Below, piece by piece: positions 1 to 8,733 of a DNA stretch of 64,000 nt. A program made the translations under genes and the position numbers. Where the stretch lies: the NCBI GenBank assembly GCA_008501765.1, contig QQUE01000012.1, forward strand, positions 372,001-436,000, in the 5' to 3' direction. Position 1 is the stretch's first letter. Each line of letters opens with the position of its first letter. A model generated the notes under the pieces. That model was not told where the DNA came from and did no database searches. It worked only from the letters and a program-made list of their open reading frames with translations. This DNA comes from Calditrichota bacterium. Its GTDB lineage: Bacteria > Zhuqueibacterota > Zhuqueibacteria > Zhuqueibacterales > Geothermadaptataceae.

Positions 1-896
1 TCGGAAAAAAATACACCTCGATGTATTCACTCGAGGATGAATTTGAGACACAATTTGCACCGGCACGTACATTTTGCTTTTTAAGCGAAGTGGAAATGCT
101 GCACCAAAATAATCTGATCAAAGGTGGAAATCTCGACAATGCCATCGTGATTATTGACCGCGAAATTAAACCGGATGAGATCGACTATCTGCATAAATTA
201 TTCAATCTGAAAGAAAACGTACCCATCAACACCGAAGGCATTCTCAACACCTCGCCGCTCCGTTTTCAAAACGAAATGGTACGTCATAAAACGCTCGATC
301 TCATCGGCGATTTGTATTTGCTCGGCGCCCCGATAAAAGGACATATTATCGCGGCGCGCTCCGGCCACCGCGCCAATATTGAAATCACCAAATTGATCCG
401 CAAAGAACACGAAAAAATGCAGATCAAATCGCGCTATTCCGGCAGCAGCAAAATGAAAGATGTCGTGTTGGATGCGCAGGCGCTTTCCAGGATTCTGCCG
501 CATCGTTATCCATTTTTACTGGTCGATAAAATCATCGATCTGGTGCCCAAAGAAAGGGTGACCGGCATTAAAAATGTCACAATGAACGAACCCTTTTTCC
601 AGGGACATTTCCCCGGCCATCCGATAATGCCGGGCGTCCTCATTCTTGAATCGATGGCGCAAGCAGGCGGTATTTTATTGCTCAATTCGGAAGCCCATCC
701 CGAGGACAAACTGGTTTATTTTACCGGGTTAGACAACGTCAAATTTCGTAAACCGGTGTTGCCGGGAGATCAACTACGCCTTGAGCTTGAATTGATAAAA
801 ATGAGAAAATCGATTTGTAAAATGGCCGCAAAAGCCTACGTCGACGGTGATCTTGTTTGTCAGGCAGAACTGGCAGCGGCAATAATGGATAAATAA
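1..896 (+). CDS. lpxC-fabZ: Bifunctional UDP-3-O-acyl-GlcNAc deacetylase / 3-hydroxyacyl-ACP dehydratase, C-terminal part
   Basis: The gene runs in from the left edge: the frame is open from base 3, so the first ATG at 21 is internal. The first ~140 visible residues match the C-terminal half of LpxC, the zinc deacetylase that commits to lipid A synthesis. The last ~148 residues are a complete FabZ hotdog dehydratase, with the PHRYPFLLVD motif and the GHFPGHPIMPG helix whose His, with Glu of LILESMAQ, forms the catalytic pair. The LpxC-FabZ fusion is known from Bacteroidota and relatives. lpxA follows 246 bp downstream, so this is a lipid A gene group. The LpxC zinc ligands lie mostly outside the window. 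Confidence 0.95.
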   Translation, partial: GKKYTSMYSLEDEFETQFAPARTFCFLSEVEMLHQNNLIKGGNLDNAIVIIDREIKPDEIDYLHKLFNLKENVPINTEGILNTSPLRFQNEMVRHKTLDLIGDLYLLGAPIKGHIIAARSGHRANIEITKLIRKEHEKMQIKSRYSGSSKMKDVVLDAQALSRILPHRYPFLLVDKIIDLVPKERVTGIKNVTMNEPFFQGHFPGHPIMPGVLILESMAQAGGILLLNSEAHPEDKLVYFTGLDNVKFRKPVLPGDQLRLELELIKMRKSICKMAAKAYVDGDLVCQAELAAAIMDK

Positions 897-956
897 CGCT
901 CTATTTAAGAAACGGTATGAATTACCCAACTGTTTGGAATGATATATTATTCAGGC

Positions 957-1035
957 AACAACTCTCACAAAACCACGGAGCTTACAGAGTTTTATTTTTA
1001 AGTAATTCTCTGTGGCTCTACGAGAGAATTATATC
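957..1035. repeat. Imperfect inverted repeat of the 'cacggag' type
   Basis: Two imperfect complementary arms (about 957-987 and 1010-1036, cores accacggag and ctctgtggct) lie in the 246-bp gap between lpxC-fabZ and lpxA. Related arms occur at 3738-3830 and 44866-44950, so this is probably a dispersed intergenic palindrome. Confidence 0.5.
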
Positions 1036-1142
1036 AGGCTATAATTCAACCTGTTATTTAAACAGAGCCATAAATAACGGCGACCGAATTTGAAACCACT
1101 AATTAATTACTCAACTGAACTCCCTTTTTTACGGGAAATATT

Positions 1143-1916
1143 ATGACCGACATACATAAAACCGCCATCGTTCATGACGCTGCAAAAATTGGTGAAAATG
1201 TAACAATCGGGCCTTTTGTTGTTATTGATGAAGATGTTGTTATCGGTGATGGAACGACCATCGCATCCCACGCTTCTTTGGCAGCGGGATCGCGAATCGG
1301 CAAGAAATGCCGGATATTTCAGGGGGCTGTCATCGGCAACATACCACAGGATTTAAAATTCGAAAATGAAAAAACGCAATTGATCGTTGGTGATCGCACT
1401 GATATTCGGGAATATGTTACCCTCAACCGCGGCACTTCCGAAACTGGCAAAACAGAAATCGGATCCGATTGCCTGCTCATGGCCTACGCTCATGTAGCCC
1501 ATGATTGTGTGATTGGGAACAATGTAATTCTCGCCAACTCTGTAGCAATAGCCGGCCATGTGACGGTGGAGGATTGGGTCACGATTGGCGGGCTTACAGG
1601 GTGCCACCAATTCACACGGGTAGGCGCCCACAGTTTTATTGGCGGCTGCAACCGAATTGCGAAAGATGTTCCGCCCTATATTCTGGCAACAGGTGAACCA
1701 CTCCGGTTTGCAGGTCTGAACCGGATCGGATTGCAACGCCGTGGATTCACAGAGGAGCAATTGCGCAGACTGAAGAAAGCATATCGTATTATTTATCAAT
1801 CGAAATTGAACTTCTCCCAGGCATTGGAGCGGGTCGAACAGGAAATTGACCTCACCCCCGAAGTTCAAAAAATCGTCGATTTAATTAGAGGAAGTACGCG
1901 GGGAGTAATTCGTTAA
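1143..1916 (+). CDS. lpxA: Acyl-ACP--UDP-N-acetylglucosamine O-acyltransferase
   Basis: A 257-aa protein with the family's usual length. The first ~190 residues are left-handed beta-helix hexapeptide repeats (I-G-x-N-V-x patterns), and the helical C-terminus ends near the stop. The AYAHVAHDCVIGN segment carries the catalytic His of LpxA. It transfers a 3-hydroxyacyl chain from ACP to UDP-GlcNAc in the cytoplasm, the first step of lipid A synthesis. It follows lpxC-fabZ, and the next gene begins 2 bp after its stop, which suggests co-transcription. Confidence 0.95.
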   Translation: MTDIHKTAIVHDAAKIGENVTIGPFVVIDEDVVIGDGTTIASHASLAAGSRIGKKCRIFQGAVIGNIPQDLKFENEKTQLIVGDRTDIREYVTLNRGTSETGKTEIGSDCLLMAYAHVAHDCVIGNNVILANSVAIAGHVTVEDWVTIGGLTGCHQFTRVGAHSFIGGCNRIAKDVPPYILATGEPLRFAGLNRIGLQRRGFTEEQLRRLKKAYRIIYQSKLNFSQALERVEQEIDLTPEVQKIVDLIRGSTRGVIR

Positions 1917-1918
1917 CG

Positions 1919-2716
1919 ATGCCGCAAACTTTATCCGAATCCTGGCGTTTCATTGACAGCGGTGCCCATTCAGCTTATTATAATATGGCTACAGATTTAG
2001 CGCTGTTAAAAAATGTGCACCAACCTGTGCTGCGGTTTTATTCCTGGAAGCCATGGGCTATTTCCCTGGGGCACCACCAGGATTTATCTGAAATCAACGA
2101 GACAAAATGTGCTCGGGATAAAATTGATATCGTGCGGCGCCCCACAGGCGGAAAAGCAATTTTACATGCGGAAGAATTGACTTATTGTGTCGTTTTTCCG
2201 GCACAGCATCCACTGCAGCAGGAAAGTATAAACGCAGTGTATCAGCATATTTCCGAGGCATTGCTTCTTGGTCTGAAAATTTATGGTGCCAATAATATTG
2301 AAAGAACGGAATCAAAGGGCGCTCACAAATTATATGCCGATAGTGCAGCCTGTTTTTCCAGCAGTGTAAACTTTGAAATTACAACCAGTAACCGCAAATT
2401 AATCGGCAGCGCGCAACGGCGGTTTAAAGAGGGTATATTACAACATGGTTCCCTGCTGACAGGTCCGGCTCATGAAAATTTGGAGCACTATTTAACATCA
2501 CAGCAAAAAAATGATCATTTGTTGCAAAATAAAGCGGCGTGTTTGGAAGATGTACTCGGTTTTAAACCGGAAATGGCGAAATTAAAAAGTGCGCTCAAAT
2601 CTGGTTTTGAAAAATATTTTTTTATCGCGTTTACAAACTGTGAACTCACGGCCAAAGAACAACTTCAGGCTGAAAAATTTACCAAAACCTTTCAATACGG
2701 GGAGGTTACCCAATGA
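1919..2716 (+). CDS. Lipoate/octanoate transferase family protein (LipM-like)
   Basis: A 265-aa member of the biotin/lipoate protein ligase fold. Visible motifs are RRPTGGKAILH (substrate-binding loop), ACF with a cysteine at the place of the LipM catalytic Cys, and NRKLIGSAQRR with the conserved lysine. The ACF cysteine favours an octanoyl-ACP:protein transferase of LipM type over an ATP-using LplA, though this is inferred from the motif only. It starts 2 bp after lpxA and overlaps the next gene by 4 bp (ATGA), so all three are probably on one transcript. Confidence 0.8.
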   Translation: MPQTLSESWRFIDSGAHSAYYNMATDLALLKNVHQPVLRFYSWKPWAISLGHHQDLSEINETKCARDKIDIVRRPTGGKAILHAEELTYCVVFPAQHPLQQESINAVYQHISEALLLGLKIYGANNIERTESKGAHKLYADSAACFSSSVNFEITTSNRKLIGSAQRRFKEGILQHGSLLTGPAHENLEHYLTSQQKNDHLLQNKAACLEDVLGFKPEMAKLKSALKSGFEKYFFIAFTNCELTAKEQLQAEKFTKTFQYGEVTQ

Positions 2717-3495
2717 AAAGATTTACATTAGCACCTATCGCCTTAATGGCTTGTTTCTCATTTCTGACAATGCCTGAAATAAACGCGCAGGAAATGGGCA
2801 ATTTGGAAACCTACGCCGAAAACCAGCTTGGTGAGGCTGTTGAACCTGTGATTAAACTCTTCGGCAGTTTGGCTGGTGCGGGCTTTGTGAACACCGCCGA
2901 TTTGCACGGAATTGCCGGATTTGAAATCGGTATCCGCGGCAATTTATCGTTTGTACCGGGTGAATACAAAGACTCCGGCCCACTCGATGGCGTTGATGTT
3001 GTCGGGCTTCCTTTTTTGCAGGCCAGCGTGGGTTTGCCAGCCAATCTTGAAATAACTGGCCGCGTTTTCAGCCTGGCAGTCAGCGACGATACGGACGGCA
3101 ATGTGACTGTCGTTGGTGGGCTGGTAAAATACGGTCTTTTTCAGGCTCCACTGCTGCCAAAAGTGTCCCTGGTCGCTGGCTATCATGCCCTCGTAACACC
3201 GGAGGATTATGATTTTGGTACATTTAACGTGATGAGTTTGAAAGCCTTTGTCAGCCACAACTTTCTGGTTTTCACTGTTTATGGCGGTGCCGGAATTGAC
3301 CGCGCTTCCTCCAAAATTACGATCGAAGACAGCGGTAATTATCCCGGTGGATTTGAAAAAACTTACAGCGAAAGCGGCGCTAACGGCACTTTTGGCCTGA
3401 CGATTTCTCCGTTCCCGTTTATCAAAGCGAATGCAGACTATAGCTTCGGAGACTTCAAAAGTTTATCGCTGGGCCTTGCTTTTTCATTCAGATAA
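2713..3495 (+). CDS. Outer-membrane beta-barrel-like protein (DUF6588-like)
   Basis: A 260-aa protein with an N-terminal signal peptide (hydrophobic residues ~5-22, cleavage near INAQ-E). The rest is alternating beta-strand sequence rich in Gly and aromatic residues and ends in ...LSLGLAFSFR, a terminal aromatic as in outer-membrane barrels. It resembles DUF6588 proteins of FCB bacteria. No catalytic motif is visible. Its start overlaps the end of the LipM-like gene, and a hairpin terminator follows. Confidence 0.6.
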   Translation: MKRFTLAPIALMACFSFLTMPEINAQEMGNLETYAENQLGEAVEPVIKLFGSLAGAGFVNTADLHGIAGFEIGIRGNLSFVPGEYKDSGPLDGVDVVGLPFLQASVGLPANLEITGRVFSLAVSDDTDGNVTVVGGLVKYGLFQAPLLPKVSLVAGYHALVTPEDYDFGTFNVMSLKAFVSHNFLVFTVYGGAGIDRASSKITIEDSGNYPGGFEKTYSESGANGTFGLTISPFPFIKANADYSFGDFKSLSLGLAFSFR

Positions 3496-3842
3496 ATCTG
3501 ACGAGCTGTTATGAGCTATTTATAAACCTGAACTATCCGCATGGGAAGCACTCCTGTGCGGATTTTATATTGTGCAAAATTCATTGTTTTACGAAATACA
3601 AATACCATGAGATTTAATCTTTCAACCACAATAGCCTGCTTTATTCACAAATATTTTTTAAAATATTCTTAACCTGTTGATAATTAGATGTTTGAGATAA
3701 GACGAGAAGAAAAACTAAGTTCTCTATTAAAATTAGCTCTCACAAAGCCACGGGGTACACAAAGTTATGTTTTATAATTATTTAAATATTTTTTGTGGAC
3801 TTAGTGCCCTTGTGTGCGAATTATTCAGGATAGATAGGATCA
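3496..3842. other. Intergenic region with terminator and dispersed inverted repeat
   Basis: There is no supportable gene here. Besides the terminator at 3535-3567, an imperfect palindrome spans 3738-3830: arms around cacaaagccacggggtacac and cttagtgcccttgtgtgcg. It is related to the elements at 957 and 44866 and sits just upstream of dxr. Confidence 0.5.
3535..3567 (+). terminator. Rho-independent terminator
   Basis: Arms atccgca (3535-3541) and tgcggat (3557-3563) pair and run into a short T tract, 40 bp after the outer-membrane protein gene. It would end the lpxA-containing transcript. Confidence 0.6.
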
Positions 3843-4988
3843 ATGCGTAAAATTTGCTTATTCGGTGCCACAGGCTCGATCGGAAAAAGTTGTGTGGATA
3901 TCGTAAGTCAGTTCCCACAACAATTCGGTTTTGCAACCATCTCGGCCCATTCCAATATTGACGCCCTGTTTGAACTGGCGCAATCACAGCGACCACAGAC
4001 GGCTGTTTTTTCCGGTGATGCTGATTTTAATGCCTGGGAGAGAAAATTCCGCACCATTGGTGTCGAATTTCTCCATGGAACAGGCGCTTTGGAGGAAGCC
4101 GCAGCCCGTGATGATTACGATGTATTGGTCAACGCAATCGTCGGCGCCGCCGGCCTAAAATCGACACTCGCTGCTATAAAAAACAGCAAAACTATCGCAT
4201 TGGCGAACAAGGAAACACTGGTTGCAGCCGGTGAACTGGTTATGGGTGCCGCCAAGGAAAACGATGCCCCGATCATCCCGATCGACAGCGAGCACAGCGC
4301 GTTGTGGCAGTGTCTCGTCGGCGAAAATATGGAAGAAGTAGAGCGGCTGATTCTCACCGCCTCCGGCGGGCCATTCCGGGAAAAGCCCAAATCTTTCTTT
4401 CGGGATGTAACCGTCGAGCAAGCGCTGAACCACCCCAATTGGGATATGGGCGCGAAAATTACCATCGACTCGGCAACGCTGATGAACAAAGGCCTGGAAG
4501 TCATCGAAGCCTACTGGTTATTCGGGCTCAAATTGGACCAAATTTCGGTGGTGATTCACCCGCAATCAATTATCCATTCGATGGTTGAATTTGTCGACAG
4601 TTCGATAAAAGCGCAAATCGGGCTGCCCGACATGCGTGTGCCTATCCAATACGCGCTGACCTATCCGCAACGGCTGCCCAACAATTTACCGCGACTCAAT
4701 TTTGCTGAATTTAATAACCTCACTTTTTTCGAACCTGACACTGTGACCTTTCGCTGCCTGCAATTGGCCTTTGATGCCCTGGCCGAAGGAGGGACTTCCC
4801 CGGCGGTTCTCAATGCTGCGAACGAAGAAGCTGTCTGGGCTTTTCTCAATAAAAAAATTGGTTTCGATCAAATTCCATTATTGATCGAAGATGCGCTGGA
4901 AAATCACAGCAATCATCGCACAGTCACTTTGGAAAATGTTCTCTCATCCGATGCATGGGCACGAAAATTCGTATCGGAAAAACAATGA
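3843..4988 (+). CDS. dxr: 1-deoxy-D-xylulose 5-phosphate reductoisomerase
   Basis: A 381-aa protein of normal family length. The N-terminal GATGSIGKS motif binds NADPH. The conserved ANKETLVAAG and PIDSEHSALWQ segments carry the catalytic-domain metal ligands, and SGGPFRE and ATLMNKGLE follow. It converts DXP to methylerythritol phosphate in the cytoplasmic MEP isoprenoid pathway. rseP follows after about 100 bp, a common gene order. Confidence 0.96.
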   Translation: MRKICLFGATGSIGKSCVDIVSQFPQQFGFATISAHSNIDALFELAQSQRPQTAVFSGDADFNAWERKFRTIGVEFLHGTGALEEAAARDDYDVLVNAIVGAAGLKSTLAAIKNSKTIALANKETLVAAGELVMGAAKENDAPIIPIDSEHSALWQCLVGENMEEVERLILTASGGPFREKPKSFFRDVTVEQALNHPNWDMGAKITIDSATLMNKGLEVIEAYWLFGLKLDQISVVIHPQSIIHSMVEFVDSSIKAQIGLPDMRVPIQYALTYPQRLPNNLPRLNFAEFNNLTFFEPDTVTFRCLQLAFDALAEGGTSPAVLNAANEEAVWAFLNKKIGFDQIPLLIEDALENHSNHRTVTLENVLSSDAWARKFVSEKQ

Positions 4989-5091
4989 GCAGAGGCAATA
5001 CTTTTTTCCGAACATTTTTAAAGCATGACGTGTTTAACAGCAGGCTTTGCCATTCTCGTATATTATCACCCTTTATTTTGGGAAAATTGAC

Positions 5092-6135
5092 ATGCTCAAT
5101 ACAATAGTTACTTTTATTATCGTGCTCGGAATTCTCGTTTTTATTCATGAGTTGGGGCATTTCATTTTTGCCAAACTCGCCGGAATTCGCGTCGAACGCT
5201 TTTCACTCGGTTTTCCGCCCCGCATGTTTGGAATAAAAATCGGCGATACGGATTATTGCATTTCCTGGCTGCCGTTGGGTGGTTATGTAAAAATGTCCGG
5301 TATGGTTGATGAAAGCCTTGAGGGCAGTTTAAAAGGCGAACCATGGGAATTTATGTCCAAATCTTTGCCAAAACGTTTTATGGCGATTTTTGCTGGCCCG
5401 GCTTTCAACTATATTCTGGCGGTGCTGCTTTTTGGCTGGGTTACCTGGAGCGATGGCGTGCGTACTCCTTTTCACCCATTTATCAATGAAGTTGTGCAGG
5501 GCAGCCCGGCGGAAAAAGCCGGATTTTTAGCCAATGACGCGATTCTGACAATCGATGGACATACCACGGAAACCGTGCGTCAATCAATCGACATTTTTTC
5601 AGCAAACGCAAACAAACTTTTGCAGGTTCAGATTTTGCGCGATGAGCAGGAAATTACTATTCCAGTCACACCGGAGTTAAATCCCGACACACAGACAGGA
5701 CGTATCGGCATTGGCATTGGCCAGCAGTATACTTTTCAATCGGTGTCGTTCCTGCAATCGATGCAGTATGGCTTTGCTGAAACGATTTACATCACGCAGC
5801 TTTTGGGGGAAGCAATCGGCGACATGTTTTTGGGGGAGGAATCGGTGAAAGAGAGCATTGCCGGTCCCATCGGCATTGCTAAAATGGTGGGTGAGGCCGC
5901 CGAAGCAGGATTAAATGTATTGCTGCGTTTTATGGCGTTTTTAAGCCTGCAATTGGCAATTCTTAACCTGTTGCCAATACCCGCATTGGACGGTGGTCAT
6001 ATCGTTTTTATTCTCGTCGAGGGCATTATGAAACGCCCGCCAAAAATGAAAACACGCATGGTGATTCAGCAACTCGGCATGGTATTTCTGCTGTGTTTGA
6101 TGGTGTTTATCATTTTCAACGATTTGACACGGTAA
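5092..6135 (+). CDS. rseP: RIP metalloprotease (site-2 protease)
   Basis: A 347-aa membrane zinc protease when started at ATG 5092 (MLNTIVTFIIVLG), which places the HELGHF zinc motif in the first transmembrane helix as in RseP. An upstream in-frame ATG at 5047 would add an unlikely leader. One PDZ domain spans roughly residues 130-215. The C-terminal NLLPIPALDGGHI segment supplies the third zinc ligand in a membrane helix. It cleaves transmembrane substrates such as anti-sigma factors. It ends 2 bp from a convergent SDR gene. Confidence 0.93.
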   Translation: MLNTIVTFIIVLGILVFIHELGHFIFAKLAGIRVERFSLGFPPRMFGIKIGDTDYCISWLPLGGYVKMSGMVDESLEGSLKGEPWEFMSKSLPKRFMAIFAGPAFNYILAVLLFGWVTWSDGVRTPFHPFINEVVQGSPAEKAGFLANDAILTIDGHTTETVRQSIDIFSANANKLLQVQILRDEQEITIPVTPELNPDTQTGRIGIGIGQQYTFQSVSFLQSMQYGFAETIYITQLLGEAIGDMFLGEESVKESIAGPIGIAKMVGEAAEAGLNVLLRFMAFLSLQLAILNLLPIPALDGGHIVFILVEGIMKRPPKMKTRMVIQQLGMVFLLCLMVFIIFNDLTR

Positions 6136-6136
6136 A

Positions 6137-6850
6137 TCAGGGATTTGACGGGCGAATATCGATTTCACTCACCATGGCATTTTGCGGCAGACGCAGCATG
6201 TGCAAAACACTGTCCGCAACATCCTGCGCCTGCAAAATTCGAGCATCGCGGGCCTCATCTTTGTGCCTGCCCTGCGAAAAAGATGTCGCCACCGAACCCG
6301 GGCAAATTGCCAGGACACGCAAGCCATTTTTTCGTTCTTCCAGCATCAGACAGCGGCTAAACGCCATGACGGCATGTTTTGTCGCTGCGTAACCACCCCC
6401 GCCAACAAAACTGTTTTTTCCAGCCAAAGATGAAATATTTACGACCGCAGATTCGCCTGCTTCGCGCAGGTGCGGCAGTGCTTCCCGCGTTGCGATAAAC
6501 AGCCCGCGCACATTGAGATTAAACATCTCATCCCATTTTTCGGTTGCAAGCTCGGCAATAGGACTGAAATGCCCCAGCCCCGCGTTATTCACCAGAATAT
6601 CCAATCGCCCGAAATGCTTTTTTGTGGCTGCGATAAATGATTTTATACTTTTTTCGTTCGACATGTCACCTGAAAAAACAAAAGCCTCGCCACCTGTACT
6701 TTGAATTTCCTGCCCCACTTCTTCCAATAATCTCGTACTTCGTGCTGCAATGGCCACTTTCGCGCCCTCTTTTGCAAGCGACATGGCTATTGCTTCGCCA
6801 ATCCCCTTGCTCGCCCCGGTGACGATTGCTACTTTATTTTTTAACTCCAT
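6137..6850 (-). CDS. SDR family oxidoreductase
   Basis: A 237-aa classical short-chain dehydrogenase. It has the TGASKGIG NAD(P)-binding loop near residue 12, NNAGLG after strand 4, the catalytic Ser in NISSLAGKN, and YAATKHA with the catalytic Tyr and Lys. It resembles 3-ketoacyl reductases of the FabG type, but it is not in a fatty acid cluster and the true FabG lies at 56346-57089. The substrate cannot be named. It is convergent with rseP. Confidence 0.85.
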   Translation of the reverse strand: MELKNKVAIVTGASKGIGEAIAMSLAKEGAKVAIAARSTRLLEEVGQEIQSTGGEAFVFSGDMSNEKSIKSFIAATKKHFGRLDILVNNAGLGHFSPIAELATEKWDEMFNLNVRGLFIATREALPHLREAGESAVVNISSLAGKNSFVGGGGYAATKHAVMAFSRCLMLEERKNGLRVLAICPGSVATSFSQGRHKDEARDARILQAQDVADSVLHMLRLPQNAMVSEIDIRPSNP

Positions 6851-6879
6851 GCAGTCTCCTTAGAATAACATTTGCAATT

Positions 6880-7488
6880 TCAATGAATATAATAATTAAC
6901 ACCAATTTTAAACTCTGTGGTTGTCATCTCATAAAATGAATCTGACTCTGCATCATTTTGCACAAAACTGTAATTCAGGCTGCCTTCCATTGAAAAATAA
7001 GGGGTAAATAAAAATTCAATACCTCCGCTCAGCGTTAAATTCCATGAATCGTATTTTTCAACTTGAAGTTCTTTTTTCGGTTCTAAAACTGGAGAACCGA
7101 AATCAACAGAATAACCTGTTCTCTCTTCTCGTGTTGCATTGTACAAAAATGCAGTTCCTAAAAATGGATAAACTTTCGATTTCCCGAAATAAAAACGCAT
7201 GGATGGGCCAATGCCATACGTTCTGATAGAAAATTCATCATTTGAACTTTTACTATAATTTAGCAATAGGCCGGCAAAAAGATGATCCTTCAAAAAAAGG
7301 CCCAATCGTGGAGAAAAGATAAATAGTTTTTGCGTATCCGAAAGATCTTCACTTAAATCTATTTCGATAGTTTCGCTTGTATAGCTAACAGAACCCCCAA
7401 CGGTATACATTCCCTTTTTCAGGGTGGGCTGAGAAAACACCGCGGATGTAATAAAAAACAGAAGGCATATTAGTAATTTTTCTTTCAT
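6880..7488 (-). CDS. Outer-membrane beta-barrel protein (paralogue 1)
   Basis: A 202-aa protein with a signal peptide (KEKLLICLLFFITSAVFS-QP), then LKKGMYTVGGSVSYTS and about eight amphipathic strands, ending in FKIGVNYYIH. It is clearly paralogous to the next gene (LSKGTYTLSGEFNYTS, ending FLLGVNYFIY). OmpW/OmpA-barrel-like small porins have this size. Function unknown. Confidence 0.7.
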   Translation of the reverse strand: MKEKLLICLLFFITSAVFSQPTLKKGMYTVGGSVSYTSETIEIDLSEDLSDTQKLFIFSPRLGLFLKDHLFAGLLLNYSKSSNDEFSIRTYGIGPSMRFYFGKSKVYPFLGTAFLYNATREERTGYSVDFGSPVLEPKKELQVEKYDSWNLTLSGGIEFLFTPYFSMEGSLNYSFVQNDAESDSFYEMTTTEFKIGVNYYIH

Positions 7489-7531
7489 TTCTCACCACCA
7501 AGTTATTATTTATTTTGAATTAATTGTGAAA

Positions 7532-8122
7532 TCATCTCGCTTTAACTTCTCGATAAATGAAATAGTTGACACCCAAAAGAAACTGAGTTGTGCGACTATT
7601 TTCCTCATAATCGAAGTCGCCGAAAAGACTTGATGCGGTTTCCATCTTCATAGTGCTCATTCTGTAATTGAGGCTGCTTTCAATTGCGAAGCGTTTGGTA
7701 ATAAACATAATTAATCCACCACCCAGGGTAAGCGCTGACGATCGACTGTCTAATTCCATTAGAAAACTATCGCTCAAATTATCTATTTTGAAGGCGTAAC
7801 CGATCCCTAAAAATGGAGCTATTTTCTTATCAGAAAAATAGTACCGAAATTCTGGCCCCATGGCATAACTTTTTAAAAGTATTCCTTCTCTGGTGACTTT
7901 ATCATAGAGCAAAGCGAGTTCAGCATGCAGCTTATCGAAGAAAAAATACCCGATATTGGGAGAGAGATGCGTTCTTTTCGTTGTAAACGATGACCGCCTT
8001 TCCGAACTACTTGTATAATTAAATTCACCACTTAAAGTATACGTCCCTTTACTTAATGGCACTTGCGCCAAAACAGGAATTGAGAAGAGGAATAAAAAAA
8101 AATGGAAAAACATTTTTTTCAT
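7532..8122 (-). CDS. Outer-membrane beta-barrel protein (paralogue 2)
   Basis: A 196-aa protein with a Phe-rich signal peptide (residues 1-19, cleavage near VLAQ-V) and the same barrel pattern as the neighbour, including a shared YxxGPExRYYF segment. The pair, 43 bp apart in one direction, looks like a tandem duplication. Function unknown. Confidence 0.7.
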   Translation of the reverse strand: MKKMFFHFFLFLFSIPVLAQVPLSKGTYTLSGEFNYTSSSERRSSFTTKRTHLSPNIGYFFFDKLHAELALLYDKVTREGILLKSYAMGPEFRYYFSDKKIAPFLGIGYAFKIDNLSDSFLMELDSRSSALTLGGGLIMFITKRFAIESSLNYRMSTMKMETASSLFGDFDYEENSRTTQFLLGVNYFIYREVKAR

Positions 8123-8448
8123 GCGGCACCACCTTTGCTAAATTAATTTTAGATGACTTTTTACCGGGTCAGCAAAATCACGGCATCAATTCATAATAAT
8201 CTGCTTGAGATTAAAATCCCAAATTAAACTCTAAGAATGTTAACTGTAAATTGGATTAGTGAATGATTCCCTAAAAAATGATTCCTACTGTACAAGTAGA
8301 AAAAGTATTGGTCAGTAATAGCATCTTCACCGGGTATTTTGCTGGTGTATTAAAATAAGGGAGTAAAAATTGAAAAAAGCAAACGATCTGTGACTGAGTT
8401 TGAATAATTCTACAACTTATTGCCTGAATTATTCATAAAGCGCAGTGG

Positions 8449-8538
8449 ATGTGCCTGGCACTTAGTTGATTTTTATAAATTTAACTAAACAAAGTAGCTT
8501 TTAAGGGCTTTCATAACTTTTAGAAGTGCCAGGCACAT
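8449..8538. repeat. Perfect 15-bp inverted repeat with 60-bp loop
   Basis: atgtgcctggcactt at 8449-8463 is the exact reverse complement of 8524-8538. The sequence between the arms is AT-rich and non-coding. It is probably a small palindromic element. Confidence 0.6.
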
Positions 8539-8604
8539 TTTTATCAGTTTATGAATAGATCAGGATAGATGTCATTGAGGGAAAATCCTGTAAACGCACA
8601 TTAA

Positions 8605-8634
8605 AAAAGCGCAACTCCAATGAGTTACGCTTTT
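8605..8634 (-). terminator. Rho-independent terminator of the M4 peptidase gene
   Basis: aaaagcgcaactc and gagttacgctttt pair at 12 of 13 positions around a 4-nt loop. Read on the minus strand the stem is followed by a T run, about 100 bp past the peptidase stop codon. Confidence 0.6.
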
Positions 8635-8649
8635 AAATTGTATTTATTT

Positions 8650-8731
8650 ATCCATCGCTTGCAGCGATAGAATCAACGTCAATTCTGGTGAAAGAGCGAT
8701 AACATCGCTAAAAAGCAGCGATCTCATCGCA
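8650..8731 (-). repeat. Solo GCGAT palindromic repeat, relative of the 39569-41137 tandem array
   Basis: On the minus strand this reads gcgatgagatcgctgctt, then gcgatgttatcgctc, then atcgctgcaagcgat. That is the order of the three hairpins in the 112-bp units at 39569-41137, but with part of the middle missing. It begins about 4 nt after the peptidase stop codon, in the same orientation relative to the upstream gene as the array behind the RT gene. Confidence 0.75.
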
Positions 8732-8733
8732 GG

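Larger units (their letters stand above)
8123..8733. other. Intergenic region with two palindromic elements
   Basis: No gene is supported. It holds a 15-bp perfect inverted repeat (8449-8463 and 8524-8538, core gtgcctggcac), a terminator near 8605-8634, and a solo copy of the GCGAT palindromic repeat at about 8650-8731. Confidence 0.6.

Noticed and set aside
1353-1868. 171-aa minus-strand frame inside lpxA
   Set aside because: It is the antisense shadow of a well-conserved gene.
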